From: Thermoplasmata archaeon
GTDB lineage: Archaea; Thermoplasmatota; Thermoplasmata; Thermoplasmatales; Thermoplasmataceae
Length of the DNA stretch: 42,535 nt
Direction: 5' to 3'
Assembly (NCBI GenBank): GCA_021817255.1
Contig: JAKAVO010000001.1
Span: 1-42,535, forward strand
Shown here: positions 8,641-17,520 of the stretch, one piece after another
Layout: every line of letters begins with the position of its first letter
How positions within the stretch are numbered: position 1 is the stretch's first letter
Program-made: the position numbers and the translations under genes
The notes under the pieces: generated by a model
Told to the model about the DNA's origin: nothing
What the model saw: the letters and a program-made list of their open reading frames with translations, nothing else
Databases searched by the model: none

Positions 8641-8738
8641 AATCTCACCAGCGTGAAAAGAACAACGGCAATTATTATGATCCTTATGGGAAACATATAT
8701 TTCCTCAGTGTGAACAGGATCAACTGCTGTCTGTTCAT
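8637..8738 (-). CDS. Small 33-residue membrane peptide in the ATP synthase operon
   Basis: Between subunits D and H the minus strand encodes MNRQQ followed by basic residues and one strongly hydrophobic segment (about residues 17-32, rich in Ile/Val/Leu) ending LVRL. Its TGA overlaps the subunit H ATG (ATGA), the junction used elsewhere in this operon. An AGGAGG sits upstream at the end of subunit D but is better spaced for an ATG at 8743 that gives only two codons, so translation efficiency is uncertain. It could be an accessory membrane subunit or a coupling leader peptide for H. No homologue is recalled. Confidence 0.5.
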   Translation of the reverse strand: MNRQQLILFTLRKYMFPIRIIIIAVVLFTLVRL

Positions 8739-8748
8739 TTCATTGATT

Positions 8749-9417
8749 TTATACCTCCTGTAATTTCCCCTCCTTATTTTCGTCCTCCTCCTCTGATATC
8801 ATTTTCTTCTTGACGAACTTAAGCGTAGTGAAAGTGTCCCTTTCAAGTTCATCTAGCCTCATTCTTATATATTGTGACTGGCTTTTTAACTTTGGTATCA
8901 TAACAAATTCTATCGCATTTGATCGTCTCTTTGTCTTGTCAATTTCCAAAAGCAGCCTTCTCATGGATTTTTCCTTTTCCACAACCTCTACAAGGCTTCG
9001 GAATAGTTTTTCGTACGCATCTATGGCATCATCTATAGGCGCAGGAACTGAAATAGCCCTGAATCTTTCTGTCAGAACTGCCTTTTCCATCATTATTCCA
9101 AGTTCCGGTATTCTTACTCCCATCACATTCCTGGCCCTGAGTGAAATGTCTGCAGATCCTGACATGAAACCATAACTTTCAACTTTCATCCTTCCTTCTC
9201 TCACTTCCGCTATGCTCATTTTGTCCAGTGCGTTTTCAACTCCTTTTCTGAGGTTTTCCCGCAACCCCTTCAGGTCCTTTGCCATTTTCAGAAATTCCAT
9301 TATGAGGGCTGATCTTTTCATCTTCAGAAGATCGTAACCTCTCTGGGCAAGTTTTATCCTTTTTCTTATCTGGATCAGTTCTATCCTTGTTGGCTTTATG
9401 TTAAGATCTGCTGCCAT
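8749..9417 (-). CDS. atpD: A-type ATP synthase subunit D (central stalk)
   Basis: The rotor shaft subunit, whose long N- and C-terminal helices form the coiled coil inside the A3B3 hexamer. The 222-residue protein starts with the typical IKPTRIELIQIRKRIKLAQRG pattern and has the family layout of helix, short beta-hairpin region (MGVRIPELG) and second long helix with RRSNAIEFVMIPKL. It begins three bases after subunit B ends. Confidence 0.95.
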   Translation of the reverse strand: MAADLNIKPTRIELIQIRKRIKLAQRGYDLLKMKRSALIMEFLKMAKDLKGLRENLRKGVENALDKMSIAEVREGRMKVESYGFMSGSADISLRARNVMGVRIPELGIMMEKAVLTERFRAISVPAPIDDAIDAYEKLFRSLVEVVEKEKSMRRLLLEIDKTKRRSNAIEFVMIPKLKSQSQYIRMRLDELERDTFTTLKFVKKKMISEEEDENKEGKLQEV

Positions 9418-9420
9418 TTT

Positions 9421-10797
9421 TCACTTCCACTTTCCATATTTCTGTATGAAATCCTTCTTCAGCCTTTTCATTTCTGTTTCAGGCAATTCTGAAAGAAGAT
9501 CATAACTTATTCCCAAAGTGTCCTCAATTGTCCTGTCCTCATCAAGCTTCTGCGTTACATATTTGCTCTCAAATTTATCAGCGAATTTCAGGTAACTTTT
9601 ATCGCTGGCACTGAGAGATTCCTCGCCCACAATTGCACTCAACGATCTCAGGTCCTTTCCAGTTGCATATGCTGAATACAACTGATCGGCAACACCGCGG
9701 TGATCCTCACGTGTTCTTCCCTTCCCAATGCCCTGATTCATCAGCCTTGACAGGGAGGGAAGGACATCAACTGGCGGATAAACGCTCTTCCTCTGTAGTT
9801 CCCTGCTCATTACTATCTGCCCCTCTGTAATGTATCCTGTAAGATCAGGTATTGGATTTGTAATATCGTCTCCTGGCATTGTTAATATTGGGAGCTGGGT
9901 TATTGAGCCATTCTTCCCCCTTATCTTTCCTGCCCTTTCATAAATTGTGCTCAGATCAGTGTACATATAACCTGGATACCCTCTTCTCCCCGGGACTTCC
10001 TCTCTCGCTGAAGATATTTCCCTGAGTGATTCACAGTAATTTGTCATGTCGGTGAGTATTACGAGTACGTGATATTCTCTCTCATAGGCAAGAAATTCTG
10101 CAGTTGTCAATGCCACCCTTGGAAGAATAATCCTCTCCATGGATGGATCAGATGACAGGTTCATGAAGATGGCAGCTCTTGAAAGTGCTCCAGTTTTTCT
10201 GAATTCATTCATGAAAAAATTTGCTTCTTCGCTTGTAATGCCCATTGCTCCAAAAACTACTGCAAAACTCTCTCCTGTTTTCAATGTTTTTGCCTGCCTT
10301 GCAATCTGGGATGCAAGTACATTGTGCGGAAGGCCAGAACCAGAAAATATGGGAAGTTTCTGCCCTCTTACGAGAGTGTTCATTCCATCTATTGTGGATA
10401 TTCCAGTCTGGATGAATTCAGAAGGTTCTTCCCTTGAATAGGGGTTAATTGCATCTCCCACTATCTCCACATTTTCCTTTGATACCAGTTGAGGCCCATT
10501 GTCAATTGGTTCCCCAAGGCCATTGAATATTCTTCCCAGAACTTCGTCAGAAACCCTGATCCTGGCAGTTTCACCCCTGAACCTTACAGTAGTGTTGTTG
10601 CTGTCAAGCCCTGAAGTGGATCCAAAAACCTGAACAACTGCAAGCCCGTTTCTTGTGTCAAGAACCTGTCCGGATTTAATCTCACCATCTGGTGTTTCTA
10701 TAGTCACCATTTCGTTATATCCTGCATTGGATATGCCTTCTACAAAGATCAGCGGCCCACTGATTTCACGTATGTTTTTATAACCAACCTTAGCCAT
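9421..10797 (-). CDS. atpB: A-type ATP synthase subunit B (non-catalytic nucleotide-binding)
   Basis: The 458-residue regulatory subunit of the A3B3 hexamer. It has the beta-barrel N-terminal domain, a central nucleotide-like domain in which the P-loop is degenerate ([10 protein letters not shown] in place of GxxxxGKT), and the conserved [17 protein letters not shown] and [14 protein letters not shown] segments. Length matches the family (about 460). The start ATG overlaps the subunit A stop by one base (TAATG). Confidence 0.98.
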   Translation of the reverse strand: MAKVGYKNIREISGPLIFVEGISNAGYNEMVTIETPDGEIKSGQVLDTRNGLAVVQVFGSTSGLDSNNTTVRFRGETARIRVSDEVLGRIFNGLGEPIDNGPQLVSKENVEIVGDAINPYSREEPSEFIQTGISTIDGMNTLVRGQKLPIFSGSGLPHNVLASQIARQAKTLKTGESFAVVFGAMGITSEEANFFMNEFRKTGALSRAAIFMNLSSDPSMERIILPRVALTTAEFLAYEREYHVLVILTDMTNYCESLREISSAREEVPGRRGYPGYMYTDLSTIYERAGKIRGKNGSITQLPILTMPGDDITNPIPDLTGYITEGQIVMSRELQRKSVYPPVDVLPSLSRLMNQGIGKGRTREDHRGVADQLYSAYATGKDLRSLSAIVGEESLSASDKSYLKFADKFESKYVTQKLDEDRTIEDTLGISYDLLSELPETEMKRLKKDFIQKYGKWK

Positions 10798-12551
10798 TAT
10801 CTCTCACCCCTGATTCTCTTCAGATCGGAATCTATGCTTTTAACTGCATCCTTAAAGTAAGCTTCAAGGTCCTTTTCTCTTACTTCCTTAATCCTTGAAA
10901 TTTTTTCCTTGGAAGGAATATTTTCAATTTGAGACATTGTAAAACCCATATCAATTGCCTTTTCAATCTCACCAGAATAATGCATTATAAGTTTCATCAT
11001 GACAATCTGCTTGTTCAGTGAACAATACTGGTCAACATCGTCAAAGGCACTCTGCTGCAGATAATCTTCCCTTAGGATTTTCGCAACATCAAGGACTGAC
11101 TTCTCCCTGTCCGGAAGTGCATCATATCCCACTAACTGTACAATTTCCTGCAATTCCGATTCCTTCTGGAGTATATTCATCATTTTGCTGTATATTACTG
11201 GCCATTCTTTTGAGACAGTTTCACTGAACCACGGAAGGAGTTCATTTTCATAAAGTGAATAACTGTTCAGCCAGTTAATTGATGGAAAATGCCTCCTGGA
11301 TGCCAGCGAGGCATCCAAAGCCCAGAAAACTCTTGTTACCCTCAGAGTGTTCTGGGATACTGGTTCTGAAATGTCCCCCCCTGGAGGAGAGACTGCGCCA
11401 ACAATTGTGATTGAACCATTTCTGTCAGGGTTTCCCGATATTATTGCATTCCCTGACCTTTCATAGAATTCTGAAAGCCTTCTTCCAAGATATGCAGGAT
11501 AACCTTCTTCTCCAGGCATTTCTTCCAGCCTGCCTGATATTTCCCTAAGGGCTTCTGCCCACCTGGATGTGCTGTCTGCCATAAGTGCAATTCCATATCC
11601 CATATCCCTGTAATACTCTGCTATGGATATCCCGGTGTATATGCTTGCTTCCCTTGCTGCAACGGGCATGTTCGATGTGTTTGCTATTAAAATTGTTCTT
11701 TCCATGAGTGGCTTGCCACTTTTTGGATCCTGAAGTTCCGGGAATGTTGTCAGGATTTCGGTCATTTCATTTCCCCTTTCACCACATCCAACATAAACCA
11801 CTATATCACTGTCTGCCCATTTTGAAAGCTGGTGCTGAACGACAGTTTTTCCAGAGCCGAATGGGCCTGGCACAGCAACTGTTCCGCCTTTTGCAACTGG
11901 GAAGAAAGTATCAATGACCCTCTGTCCTGTTACAAGTGGTATAGAGGGTGGCAATTTTGATTTTACTCCCCTTATTTTTCTGACTGGCCACTCCTGCCTC
12001 ATTGTTAATTGCTTTACGCCATTTTTTGTTTGGACATGGGCATATACATCTGTGACTGTCATTGATCCGCCAACAATTTCAGTGATCTTTCCTTCAACAT
12101 CTCCTGGTGCCATTATTTTATGTTCAATAAGAGAAGTCTCCTGAACAGTCCCAAGAATCTGCCCAGGCTTGATTTCATCCCCTTTCTTGACTATAGGGTT
12201 GAACTCCCATTTTGCCTTGAGGTCAATTGGATTTGCCGTGTAACCTCTTCTTATGAAGTCACCACTGCTCTCCCTTATGATATCCAGCGGCCTCTGAATG
12301 CCATCATATATTGATTTCAACAAGCCTGGCCCGAGTTCCACTGAGAGTGGCTTACCCGTTGTTTCAACTTTTTCTCCCGGCTTTATTCCACTTGTATCTT
12401 CATATACCTGAATGGTGGCCCTGTTGCCATTTAACTTAATTATTTCCCCCACAAGGTTGAGATCTCCTACTTTAACAACGTCAAACATTTTTTGGTTTTC
12501 AATATCTTCCGCGACCACCACGGGACCGGAAACTCTGATTATTTTTCCCAA
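10797..12551 (-). CDS. atpA: A-type ATP synthase subunit A (catalytic)
   Basis: The catalytic subunit that makes or hydrolyses ATP in the A3B3 head. The 584-residue protein carries the Walker A motif GPFGSGKT at 229-236, the GERGNEM glutamate region shortly after, and the [15 protein letters not shown] and EGYPAYL segments. The A-type specific non-homologous region lies around residues 110-190. Genes for this subunit in Thermoplasma contain an intein at the nucleotide-binding site; here the Walker A region runs uninterrupted, so the gene is intein-free. It starts four bases after subunit F. Confidence 0.98.
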   Translation of the reverse strand: MGKIIRVSGPVVVAEDIENQKMFDVVKVGDLNLVGEIIKLNGNRATIQVYEDTSGIKPGEKVETTGKPLSVELGPGLLKSIYDGIQRPLDIIRESSGDFIRRGYTANPIDLKAKWEFNPIVKKGDEIKPGQILGTVQETSLIEHKIMAPGDVEGKITEIVGGSMTVTDVYAHVQTKNGVKQLTMRQEWPVRKIRGVKSKLPPSIPLVTGQRVIDTFFPVAKGGTVAVPGPFGSGKTVVQHQLSKWADSDIVVYVGCGERGNEMTEILTTFPELQDPKSGKPLMERTILIANTSNMPVAAREASIYTGISIAEYYRDMGYGIALMADSTSRWAEALREISGRLEEMPGEEGYPAYLGRRLSEFYERSGNAIISGNPDRNGSITIVGAVSPPGGDISEPVSQNTLRVTRVFWALDASLASRRHFPSINWLNSYSLYENELLPWFSETVSKEWPVIYSKMMNILQKESELQEIVQLVGYDALPDREKSVLDVAKILREDYLQQSAFDDVDQYCSLNKQIVMMKLIMHYSGEIEKAIDMGFTMSQIENIPSKEKISRIKEVREKDLEAYFKDAVKSIDSDLKRIRGER

Positions 12552-12555
12552 TTTT

Positions 12556-12885
12556 TCACCTTCCTATATCTATGCCCAGTATTCTTTTAGCCATTGCTTC
12601 TAAACTTTCTTCACTTTCTACCCCAGGCAACGGAATGAACATTACCAGGGGCTTTATCGTGCTCTCATAATAATTCAACATTCTTGTATCCATCTCAGAT
12701 TTCAGGCTTTCTGATACAAAGATCACTGAATATTTTTCGGACTTTTCAATTAACTGAAGTTTTTCAATTGCTTCCTTCCCCTCTGCCTCAAAGGTATCCT
12801 CTATTCCTATGAGCCTGAACCCCATTGAGATTGATCTTTCTCCAATTACGGCAATGCGTCCTTCATCCCTTTCTTTATTCATCAT
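12556..12885 (-). CDS. atpF: A-type ATP synthase subunit F
   Basis: A small rotor-associated subunit that contacts D in the central stalk. The 109-residue protein has the Rossmann-like pattern of the family: IAVIGERSISMGFRLIGIE at the N terminus, a YSVIFVSESL strand, and a PLVMFIPLPG strand before the C-terminal helix. The start could be the first or second Met. It overlaps the end of subunit C by four bases (ATGA). Confidence 0.93.
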   Translation of the reverse strand: MMNKERDEGRIAVIGERSISMGFRLIGIEDTFEAEGKEAIEKLQLIEKSEKYSVIFVSESLKSEMDTRMLNYYESTIKPLVMFIPLPGVESEESLEAMAKRILGIDIGR

Positions 12886-13940
12886 ATATTTACCATCATC
12901 TTGCTTATCTTTGCCTTATCCATTCCATACGCTTTTCCTGCGAAAATTATCCTCAGGTTATTCCTTTCATTTTCAAACCTGAGAAGTGTGTTGAATATTG
13001 AACCAACTGAATTAGACTGGAGAGCAAACCTCGGAAGGGTGCGTTCCAGCAAAGTTCGTTTCATTAAGGTTTCTGCTTCACCTGCAGGCAGCTCATACTC
13101 TTCCTCGATTCCAGAAACGCCGTATGCGTTGAGGCATTTTACGGCTATATTCCTGCTTTCGCTGGCGTTGTAAATTTCTCTCAGCTTCTGCAAACTGATA
13201 TTGCCCATGTTCATGAGCCCATTTTCTATTCCTTCAAAATCCAATCCAAGTGATTTCGCTTTGATAAGAGTCATCAGATTTTTCTGGTCCACTTCATCCC
13301 TTATAAAAAATCTTGCAGGTTCTTCATTTCCAAGAAAATATTTTACACTTTCAAAGAGCCTTGAGTAATATGCAATGTCCAGCGAATACAGAAGGACAGA
13401 CACATCTCTCTCTTTTCTGTACTCATCCAGATATTTTAGGAGATAGATGCCGTAACTCAATTTTACCAGATACTTTGATATTCCTTCTATATCATTTTCA
13501 TTTATCATCAAGGCATAATCTTCAGCAGATAGCACGTTGCCAATCATCCCCACCGGATAATTATTTCTGTCAACTACGAAAATATCACTCTTCTTAATTT
13601 CCTTCCCCAAATATTTTGATGTAATGATGTTCTTTATGCTATCAATATCCCATCGTGATATGTAGCTCTTTATTGCTTCCCTCCCATTAGCTGGTGGAGA
13701 TTCCGCAACCTTCAAAATGAGATTCATCATTCGCCTGTTTGAAGCAATTTCCAGGAGTTCATAAGAACTGTAAAGGCCTGAAAGAGTCTGTATATGGCTG
13801 CTATATGGGGTTTCGTCCATAATTCTTAAAACGTCTGAATAAGTTTCAGCATTTATAAGTTCATCGAATGTGCTCTCTTTCAGAAGTTCATCGTTCAGCA
13901 ATCGGCATTTTGATGCACTTCCAAAAAAGGTCGCATCCAT
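12882..13940 (-). CDS. atpC: A-type ATP synthase subunit C (central stalk cap)
   Basis: The V-type d / A-type C subunit that links the central stalk to the K ring. The 352-residue, all-helical protein has the threefold pseudo-repeat typical of the family, including the DIAYYSRL segment near 200 and a repeat of helical blocks with conserved Leu/Tyr positions. Length matches (about 350). Its ATG overlaps the subunit E stop by one base. Confidence 0.93.
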   Translation of the reverse strand: MDATFFGSASKCRLLNDELLKESTFDELINAETYSDVLRIMDETPYSSHIQTLSGLYSSYELLEIASNRRMMNLILKVAESPPANGREAIKSYISRWDIDSIKNIITSKYLGKEIKKSDIFVVDRNNYPVGMIGNVLSAEDYALMINENDIEGISKYLVKLSYGIYLLKYLDEYRKERDVSVLLYSLDIAYYSRLFESVKYFLGNEEPARFFIRDEVDQKNLMTLIKAKSLGLDFEGIENGLMNMGNISLQKLREIYNASESRNIAVKCLNAYGVSGIEEEYELPAGEAETLMKRTLLERTLPRFALQSNSVGSIFNTLLRFENERNNLRIIFAGKAYGMDKAKISKMMVNI

Positions 13941-14509
13941 TAATCTGCACCTATTTTTCCCATTACTTTTTCTTCAGTCCTGTTTTTCTGATCGGCCATA
14001 ATGGAATTAAAAATCATATTTATGGTTCTCTTGCCGTCAGATGATATGGCAAGTATGCCAAGCTGGGCTTTATTTGCCTCTTTAAATGTGAAATTACCAT
14101 TTACCTTGCTTATTAGGGTTTTGTCTTCTGAAGAACCAATCACTGTAACCCCTTTTCCGAGCTTTGAAGTTGCCTCTTTTATTGAGTCCCTGATAAAGTC
14201 TTCATACTTTGGGTCCTTCCTTATATCAGGTTCCAGGCCACCGACCATTTCCCAGAATTCTTCGATTAATTTTTGTTTCCTGTCCATTTCTATGGTTTTT
14301 CTGGCGATCACGATTTCATCATTTGAAGTGATCTCAATTCTTTTTAGGCTTTCTTCAAGCTTTTTTGACATCGTGGCTTTAAGTTCTTCCAACTTCCTCT
14401 GGTTCTCTTCAATTATTCCCTTAAGGTTTTTTTCACAGTCAGCGGATATTCTATTCAGCTCTTCCCTGCCTTTTTTTTCCATCTCTTCTATAATATCCTC
14501 TGCTGACAT
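13940..14509 (-). CDS. atpE: A-type ATP synthase subunit E (peripheral stalk)
   Basis: The stator subunit that pairs with H. The 189-residue protein has a long charged coiled coil over about residues 1-95, then a mixed alpha/beta globular C-terminal domain (DPKYEDFIRDSIKEATSKLG onward). Length and layout match the family. It begins seven bases after subunit K and ends overlapping subunit C. Confidence 0.92.
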   Translation of the reverse strand: MSAEDIIEEMEKKGREELNRISADCEKNLKGIIEENQRKLEELKATMSKKLEESLKRIEITSNDEIVIARKTIEMDRKQKLIEEFWEMVGGLEPDIRKDPKYEDFIRDSIKEATSKLGKGVTVIGSSEDKTLISKVNGNFTFKEANKAQLGILAISSDGKRTINMIFNSIMADQKNRTEEKVMGKIGAD

Positions 14510-14516
14510 TTTAATA

Positions 14517-14816
14517 TCACAGTATGGCTTTCAGAAGAACGTATCCAAGAACCAAACCTATAATCCACAGGGTCTCCGGTATAACGAAAAATATCAATAC
14601 CTGGCCAAATTTCTCAGGTTTTTCGGCAATTATGCCCATTCCTGAGGCCCCAATTCCCTGTTGGGCCATTCCTGTTCCAATCAATCCGCCTGCAATGGCG
14701 ATAGCTGCCGCGATGGCTTCAAGAGCATATGTACTGACAACATAGCTAGATGTGCTGGTTGTAGCCATTGCTGTAACTAATGCACTCACTGCAAACGTTC
14801 CTACGCTATAAATCAT
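14517..14816 (-). CDS. atpK: A-type ATP synthase subunit K (proteolipid ring)
   Basis: The ion-carrying c-ring subunit. From the ATG at 14816 it has 99 residues with three hydrophobic stretches: residues 3-18, 31-56 (small-residue rich, GGLIGTGMAQQGIG) and 72-97. The third carries E81 in FFVIPETLW, the ion-binding carboxylate. The family usually has two hairpin helices; the extra N-terminal stretch may be a cleaved signal or a third helix. The frame could extend to a TTG at 14828, but a GAGG at 14823-14826 is well spaced for the ATG. First gene of the operon. Confidence 0.92.
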   Translation of the reverse strand: MIYSVGTFAVSALVTAMATTSTSSYVVSTYALEAIAAAIAIAGGLIGTGMAQQGIGASGMGIIAEKPEKFGQVLIFFVIPETLWIIGLVLGYVLLKAIL

Positions 14817-14842
14817 GAAAATCCTCAACCGCTTATAAAGAT

Positions 14843-14859
14843 GTTTTATTTAAATTTAA
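14843..14859 (-). promoter_or_regulatory. Probable promoter of the ATP synthase operon
   Basis: On the minus strand an A/T tract reading TTAAATTTAAATAAAAC lies about 35 bp upstream of the subunit K ATG, with a second TATA-like TTTATAAG at 14832-14839. Either could bind TBP. The rest of the 14829-15031 gap is A/T-rich with no gene. Confidence 0.4.
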
Positions 14860-15031
14860 TTGGAAAACACATTTAAATACAGCTTTTTATATTTCTGCCA
14901 ATTACTATTATCAATCCTTGTTATATATTATAATAAAAAACATGTTCCACCAATGAAGTTGATCTTTGATTTTACTTTAGTTCTTAATTGTGCCGCATAC
15001 AATTCTTTTGAAGGATATTGCCTCAGAAATG

Positions 15032-15679
15032 CTACTTTATTAATTTCCCTGTAGCCATTTTCCACATATAAAGATCGAGAATCCCGGGCTTCAGGCCAAA
15101 TTCCTCAGATAGCAGCAGAATGTCCTTCTCATATTTCATATATAATTTTCTGTTCATTGCCTTCCCGGATTTTGCAAAGCTTTCATCGATCATTCTAATA
15201 ATGTGCTTATCCAGAATGGCAAATTCAAAAACGCCGGTGTTCCTTAGAAAATGTGAGGCTTCTTTGTATCCTATGCCTCTTACATTTTCTACCAGAAATT
15301 CTCTGGCAACCCAGGGATCGGGATGGTTGAGCAATACAGGAAGCTCTGGAATTATCCATCTGTTTTCTGTGATGAACCTCCCTCTTGTATTATAAAATCT
15401 ATAATGTGCCTTTTTGAGTTTCTCTGTGAGAATTTCCGCACTGTCTTCAATGAATGGAACAATTCCCAGTTCTTTTTGCATTTTTATCCCCAGGTCTGCT
15501 GAAGTGTTAGCGGTTAAGAAACAGTAGCATAATTCAAAAAATATCTCGTTGCTCCCCTTCTCCCTGAATGAAGCAAACTCCCTGGCCCTCTCATTCACTT
15601 CGTGCTTGAAGCTGGAATTTACCAGGGCCTCAAGCTCTGTGAACCATTCCCTTTTCCTTACTGCTGTACTGAATGACAT
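15032..15679 (-). CDS. ogg: N-glycosylase/DNA lyase, archaeal OGG2 type
   Basis: A base-excision repair enzyme that removes 8-oxoguanine and cuts the abasic site. The 215-residue protein has the helix-hairpin-helix/GPD arrangement: NVRGIGYKEASHFLRN with the catalytic lysine K139, then D157 in the ILDKHII segment as the catalytic aspartate. The C terminus ends DLYMWKMATGKLIK, typical of the OGG2 group, which recognises the base through its C-terminal residues. It lies close to a superoxide dismutase gene, a sensible oxidative-damage neighbourhood. A 9-bp inverted repeat spans its start. Confidence 0.93.
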   Translation of the reverse strand: MSFSTAVRKREWFTELEALVNSSFKHEVNERAREFASFREKGSNEIFFELCYCFLTANTSADLGIKMQKELGIVPFIEDSAEILTEKLKKAHYRFYNTRGRFITENRWIIPELPVLLNHPDPWVAREFLVENVRGIGYKEASHFLRNTGVFEFAILDKHIIRMIDESFAKSGKAMNRKLYMKYEKDILLLSEEFGLKPGILDLYMWKMATGKLIK

Positions 15680-15816
15680 TTGATCTATATTGATTCAGTA
15701 CTGCTACCTTGTGAATTAGCCTTTCTATTTTAGATCCATGCTTTATATGTTTCCTGTATTCATATAAATGGCCTCCATTGACAAGTATTAAAAGCTAAAA
15801 GTCATTAGTTAGAAGC

Positions 15817-16722
15817 ATGAACATCCATACAGAACCCGAAGATGGAAAGAACCCCGTGCTTGAACTTATAAAGGAGAGCGAGAAATATCTGAACCTGAAT
15901 TATTACCTTATTGATGACCCTGATATAATGAAAGCCATTGAGGAGAGGGTGAGCCATAAGGTGAATGTGAGGATCATAATAGATGGGCAGCCATATGAAG
16001 GAAGCAATCATTCAACCATGGAAGCTTTAAGAAAAACCGGGGCCCAGGTAAATCTTTCACCTTCACGATTTGATAATGCGGAAGTTTTCGACCATGCCAA
16101 GTACATATACAATGAAAAGAGGTTTCTTATTGGCACTATGAACATGACAGATGCAGCGTTCAGGAATAACAGGGAATATTTTATTATAGGAGATGAACGG
16201 AAAATACACAAATCCCTTAGCAGCATTTTTGAATCAGACTGGAAGGGGGAGAGAGCTGGTGAAGTGGATAGAAAAGATCTCATAGTTTCACCTGATTCAG
16301 AAAACAGGATACTTGGAATCCTGAGGGATGGAAAGAAATTATTTATTGAAACCGAAGAACTGGGAAATGACAAAGTTATTCTTGATGCTTTGAAAATGAA
16401 GGGAAATAAGCTGAAAATGATACTTCCCTCAAGCCTTTCAAGTGAAGACGTGAATAATGCAGAAGAACTGATGAACAATGGGGCCAAAATAAGGGTAATG
16501 CCAGCGGATAAACTTTACATGCACGCAAAGATGATCCACACAGGAAAGTTTGTTTTCATAGGCTCACAGAATTTCTCTTCCACCAGCCTCTTGAAAAACA
16601 GGGAGGTAGGAGTCATGGCCAAAAAATTTGGTGCAAAGAAAGTCTTTGCAAAAACGTTCAAGGAAGACTGGAAAAATTCTGAAAACATTTCAAGAAAAAT
16701 GAGGAGAGATGCGAAATCCTGA
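15817..16722 (+). CDS. Phospholipase D-like domain protein
   Basis: A 301-residue protein with two PLD half-sites: H93-A-K95 followed by GTMNMT, and H236-A-K238 followed by GSQNFSS and REVGV. Both keep the His and Lys of the HxKxxxxD motif and the GxxN segment, but the aspartate position holds Glu in the first (HAKYIYNE) and Gly in the second (HAKMIHTG). No signal or membrane helix is seen, so it acts in the cytoplasm. Members of the family include nucleases, phospholipases and phosphatidyl transferases; a nuclease or phosphodiesterase is most plausible here. A TATA-like TATTAAAAG at about 15786-15794 sits 27 bp before the ATG. Confidence 0.82.
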   Translation: MNIHTEPEDGKNPVLELIKESEKYLNLNYYLIDDPDIMKAIEERVSHKVNVRIIIDGQPYEGSNHSTMEALRKTGAQVNLSPSRFDNAEVFDHAKYIYNEKRFLIGTMNMTDAAFRNNREYFIIGDERKIHKSLSSIFESDWKGERAGEVDRKDLIVSPDSENRILGILRDGKKLFIETEELGNDKVILDALKMKGNKLKMILPSSLSSEDVNNAEELMNNGAKIRVMPADKLYMHAKMIHTGKFVFIGSQNFSSTSLLKNREVGVMAKKFGAKKVFAKTFKEDWKNSENISRKMRRDAKS

Positions 16723-16754
16723 TCTCCAATATTTTTTACAATAAATAAGAATTT

Positions 16755-16782
16755 GTTATAGAAATAAATAAAAAAATAATTG
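16755..16782 (-). terminator. A/T-rich terminator region of the superoxide dismutase gene
   Basis: On the minus strand, just after the dismutase stop, runs of T occur (one of seven). The short gap 16723-16783 separates two genes that end towards each other and holds nothing else. Confidence 0.4.
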
Positions 16783-16783
16783 T

Positions 16784-17401
16784 TTACTTAAAGGCAAGAT
16801 ATGCCCCATGAGCCTTCTCAAATCTCCTGTTTACAGAAGACCAGTCGACGTTTTTCATGAATGCATCAAGGTAAGGTGCCCTCTTTGCCCCATAGTCCAC
16901 ATAGTATGCGTGTTCATAAACGTCAAGTGCCATAACAACTATTGCATTCCATATTCCATTTGTGTTGTGCACATCTGCGCCAACGTTTCTCAGCTTTCCT
17001 GTGTTCAAATCATAGACAAGTAGAGCCCAGCCCCTGAAAGCTGTACCCGTTGCCTTAAAATCTTCGACCCACTTCTCATAGCTTCCAAAATCCTCTGAAA
17101 TCTTTTTCTTAAGTTCTTCAGAGAGATTCTTCTGGCCGTCCTTTTTTAAGGATTCAAAGTATACTTCGTGCAACAAGGCGCCATCATAATTGAATGTCTC
17201 TTCCAGCTTCAGTTCCCTGAATTCACTGTAGTTCTGGTTTGCCTTGCTCCTGTCCGCGTTTGGGAGTTTCTCCCATATTTCGTTCAACTTTGTAACATAC
17301 CCATTATAGTGTGTTTCAAAGTGGTATTCTACCTGTTGATCTGATATGCCATCCAATCCTTTTGGCTTAAATTGATTTTTCTTTTCCCATTTTTCTGCCA
17401 T
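16784..17401 (-). CDS. sod: Superoxide dismutase (Fe/Mn type)
   Basis: Converts superoxide to oxygen and hydrogen peroxide in the cytoplasm. The 205-residue protein has all four metal ligands: H27 (EYHFETHY), the His of LLHEVYFESL, and the Asp and His of DVYEHAYYVDYG. Length and layout match the family; Fe or Mn preference cannot be decided from these motifs. The upstream region has a TATA-like tract at 17429-17440 and a GGAGTGG about 7 bases before the ATG. Confidence 0.97.
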   Translation of the reverse strand: MAEKWEKKNQFKPKGLDGISDQQVEYHFETHYNGYVTKLNEIWEKLPNADRSKANQNYSEFRELKLEETFNYDGALLHEVYFESLKKDGQKNLSEELKKKISEDFGSYEKWVEDFKATGTAFRGWALLVYDLNTGKLRNVGADVHNTNGIWNAIVVMALDVYEHAYYVDYGAKRAPYLDAFMKNVDWSSVNRRFEKAHGAYLAFK

Positions 17402-17520
17402 TTTTACACCACTCCAATATTATTTACTGGTTTAAAAATTGTATTGAAAACGTTTAAATAATTGTTAAATAAGAATTATTATATTTAAGAATTGGTCCTG
17501 AGAGCAATACAGTGTACTGT

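Noticed and set aside
11840-11870. Intein in the ATP synthase subunit A gene
   Set aside because: Thermoplasma genes carry one at the nucleotide-binding loop, but here the Walker A region is continuous and the total length is normal.
14001-14645. A 214-codon open frame on the plus strand opposite subunits E and K
   Set aside because: It is a mirror of the coiled-coil coding of subunit E (Ser/Phe-rich translation) and crosses two confident genes.
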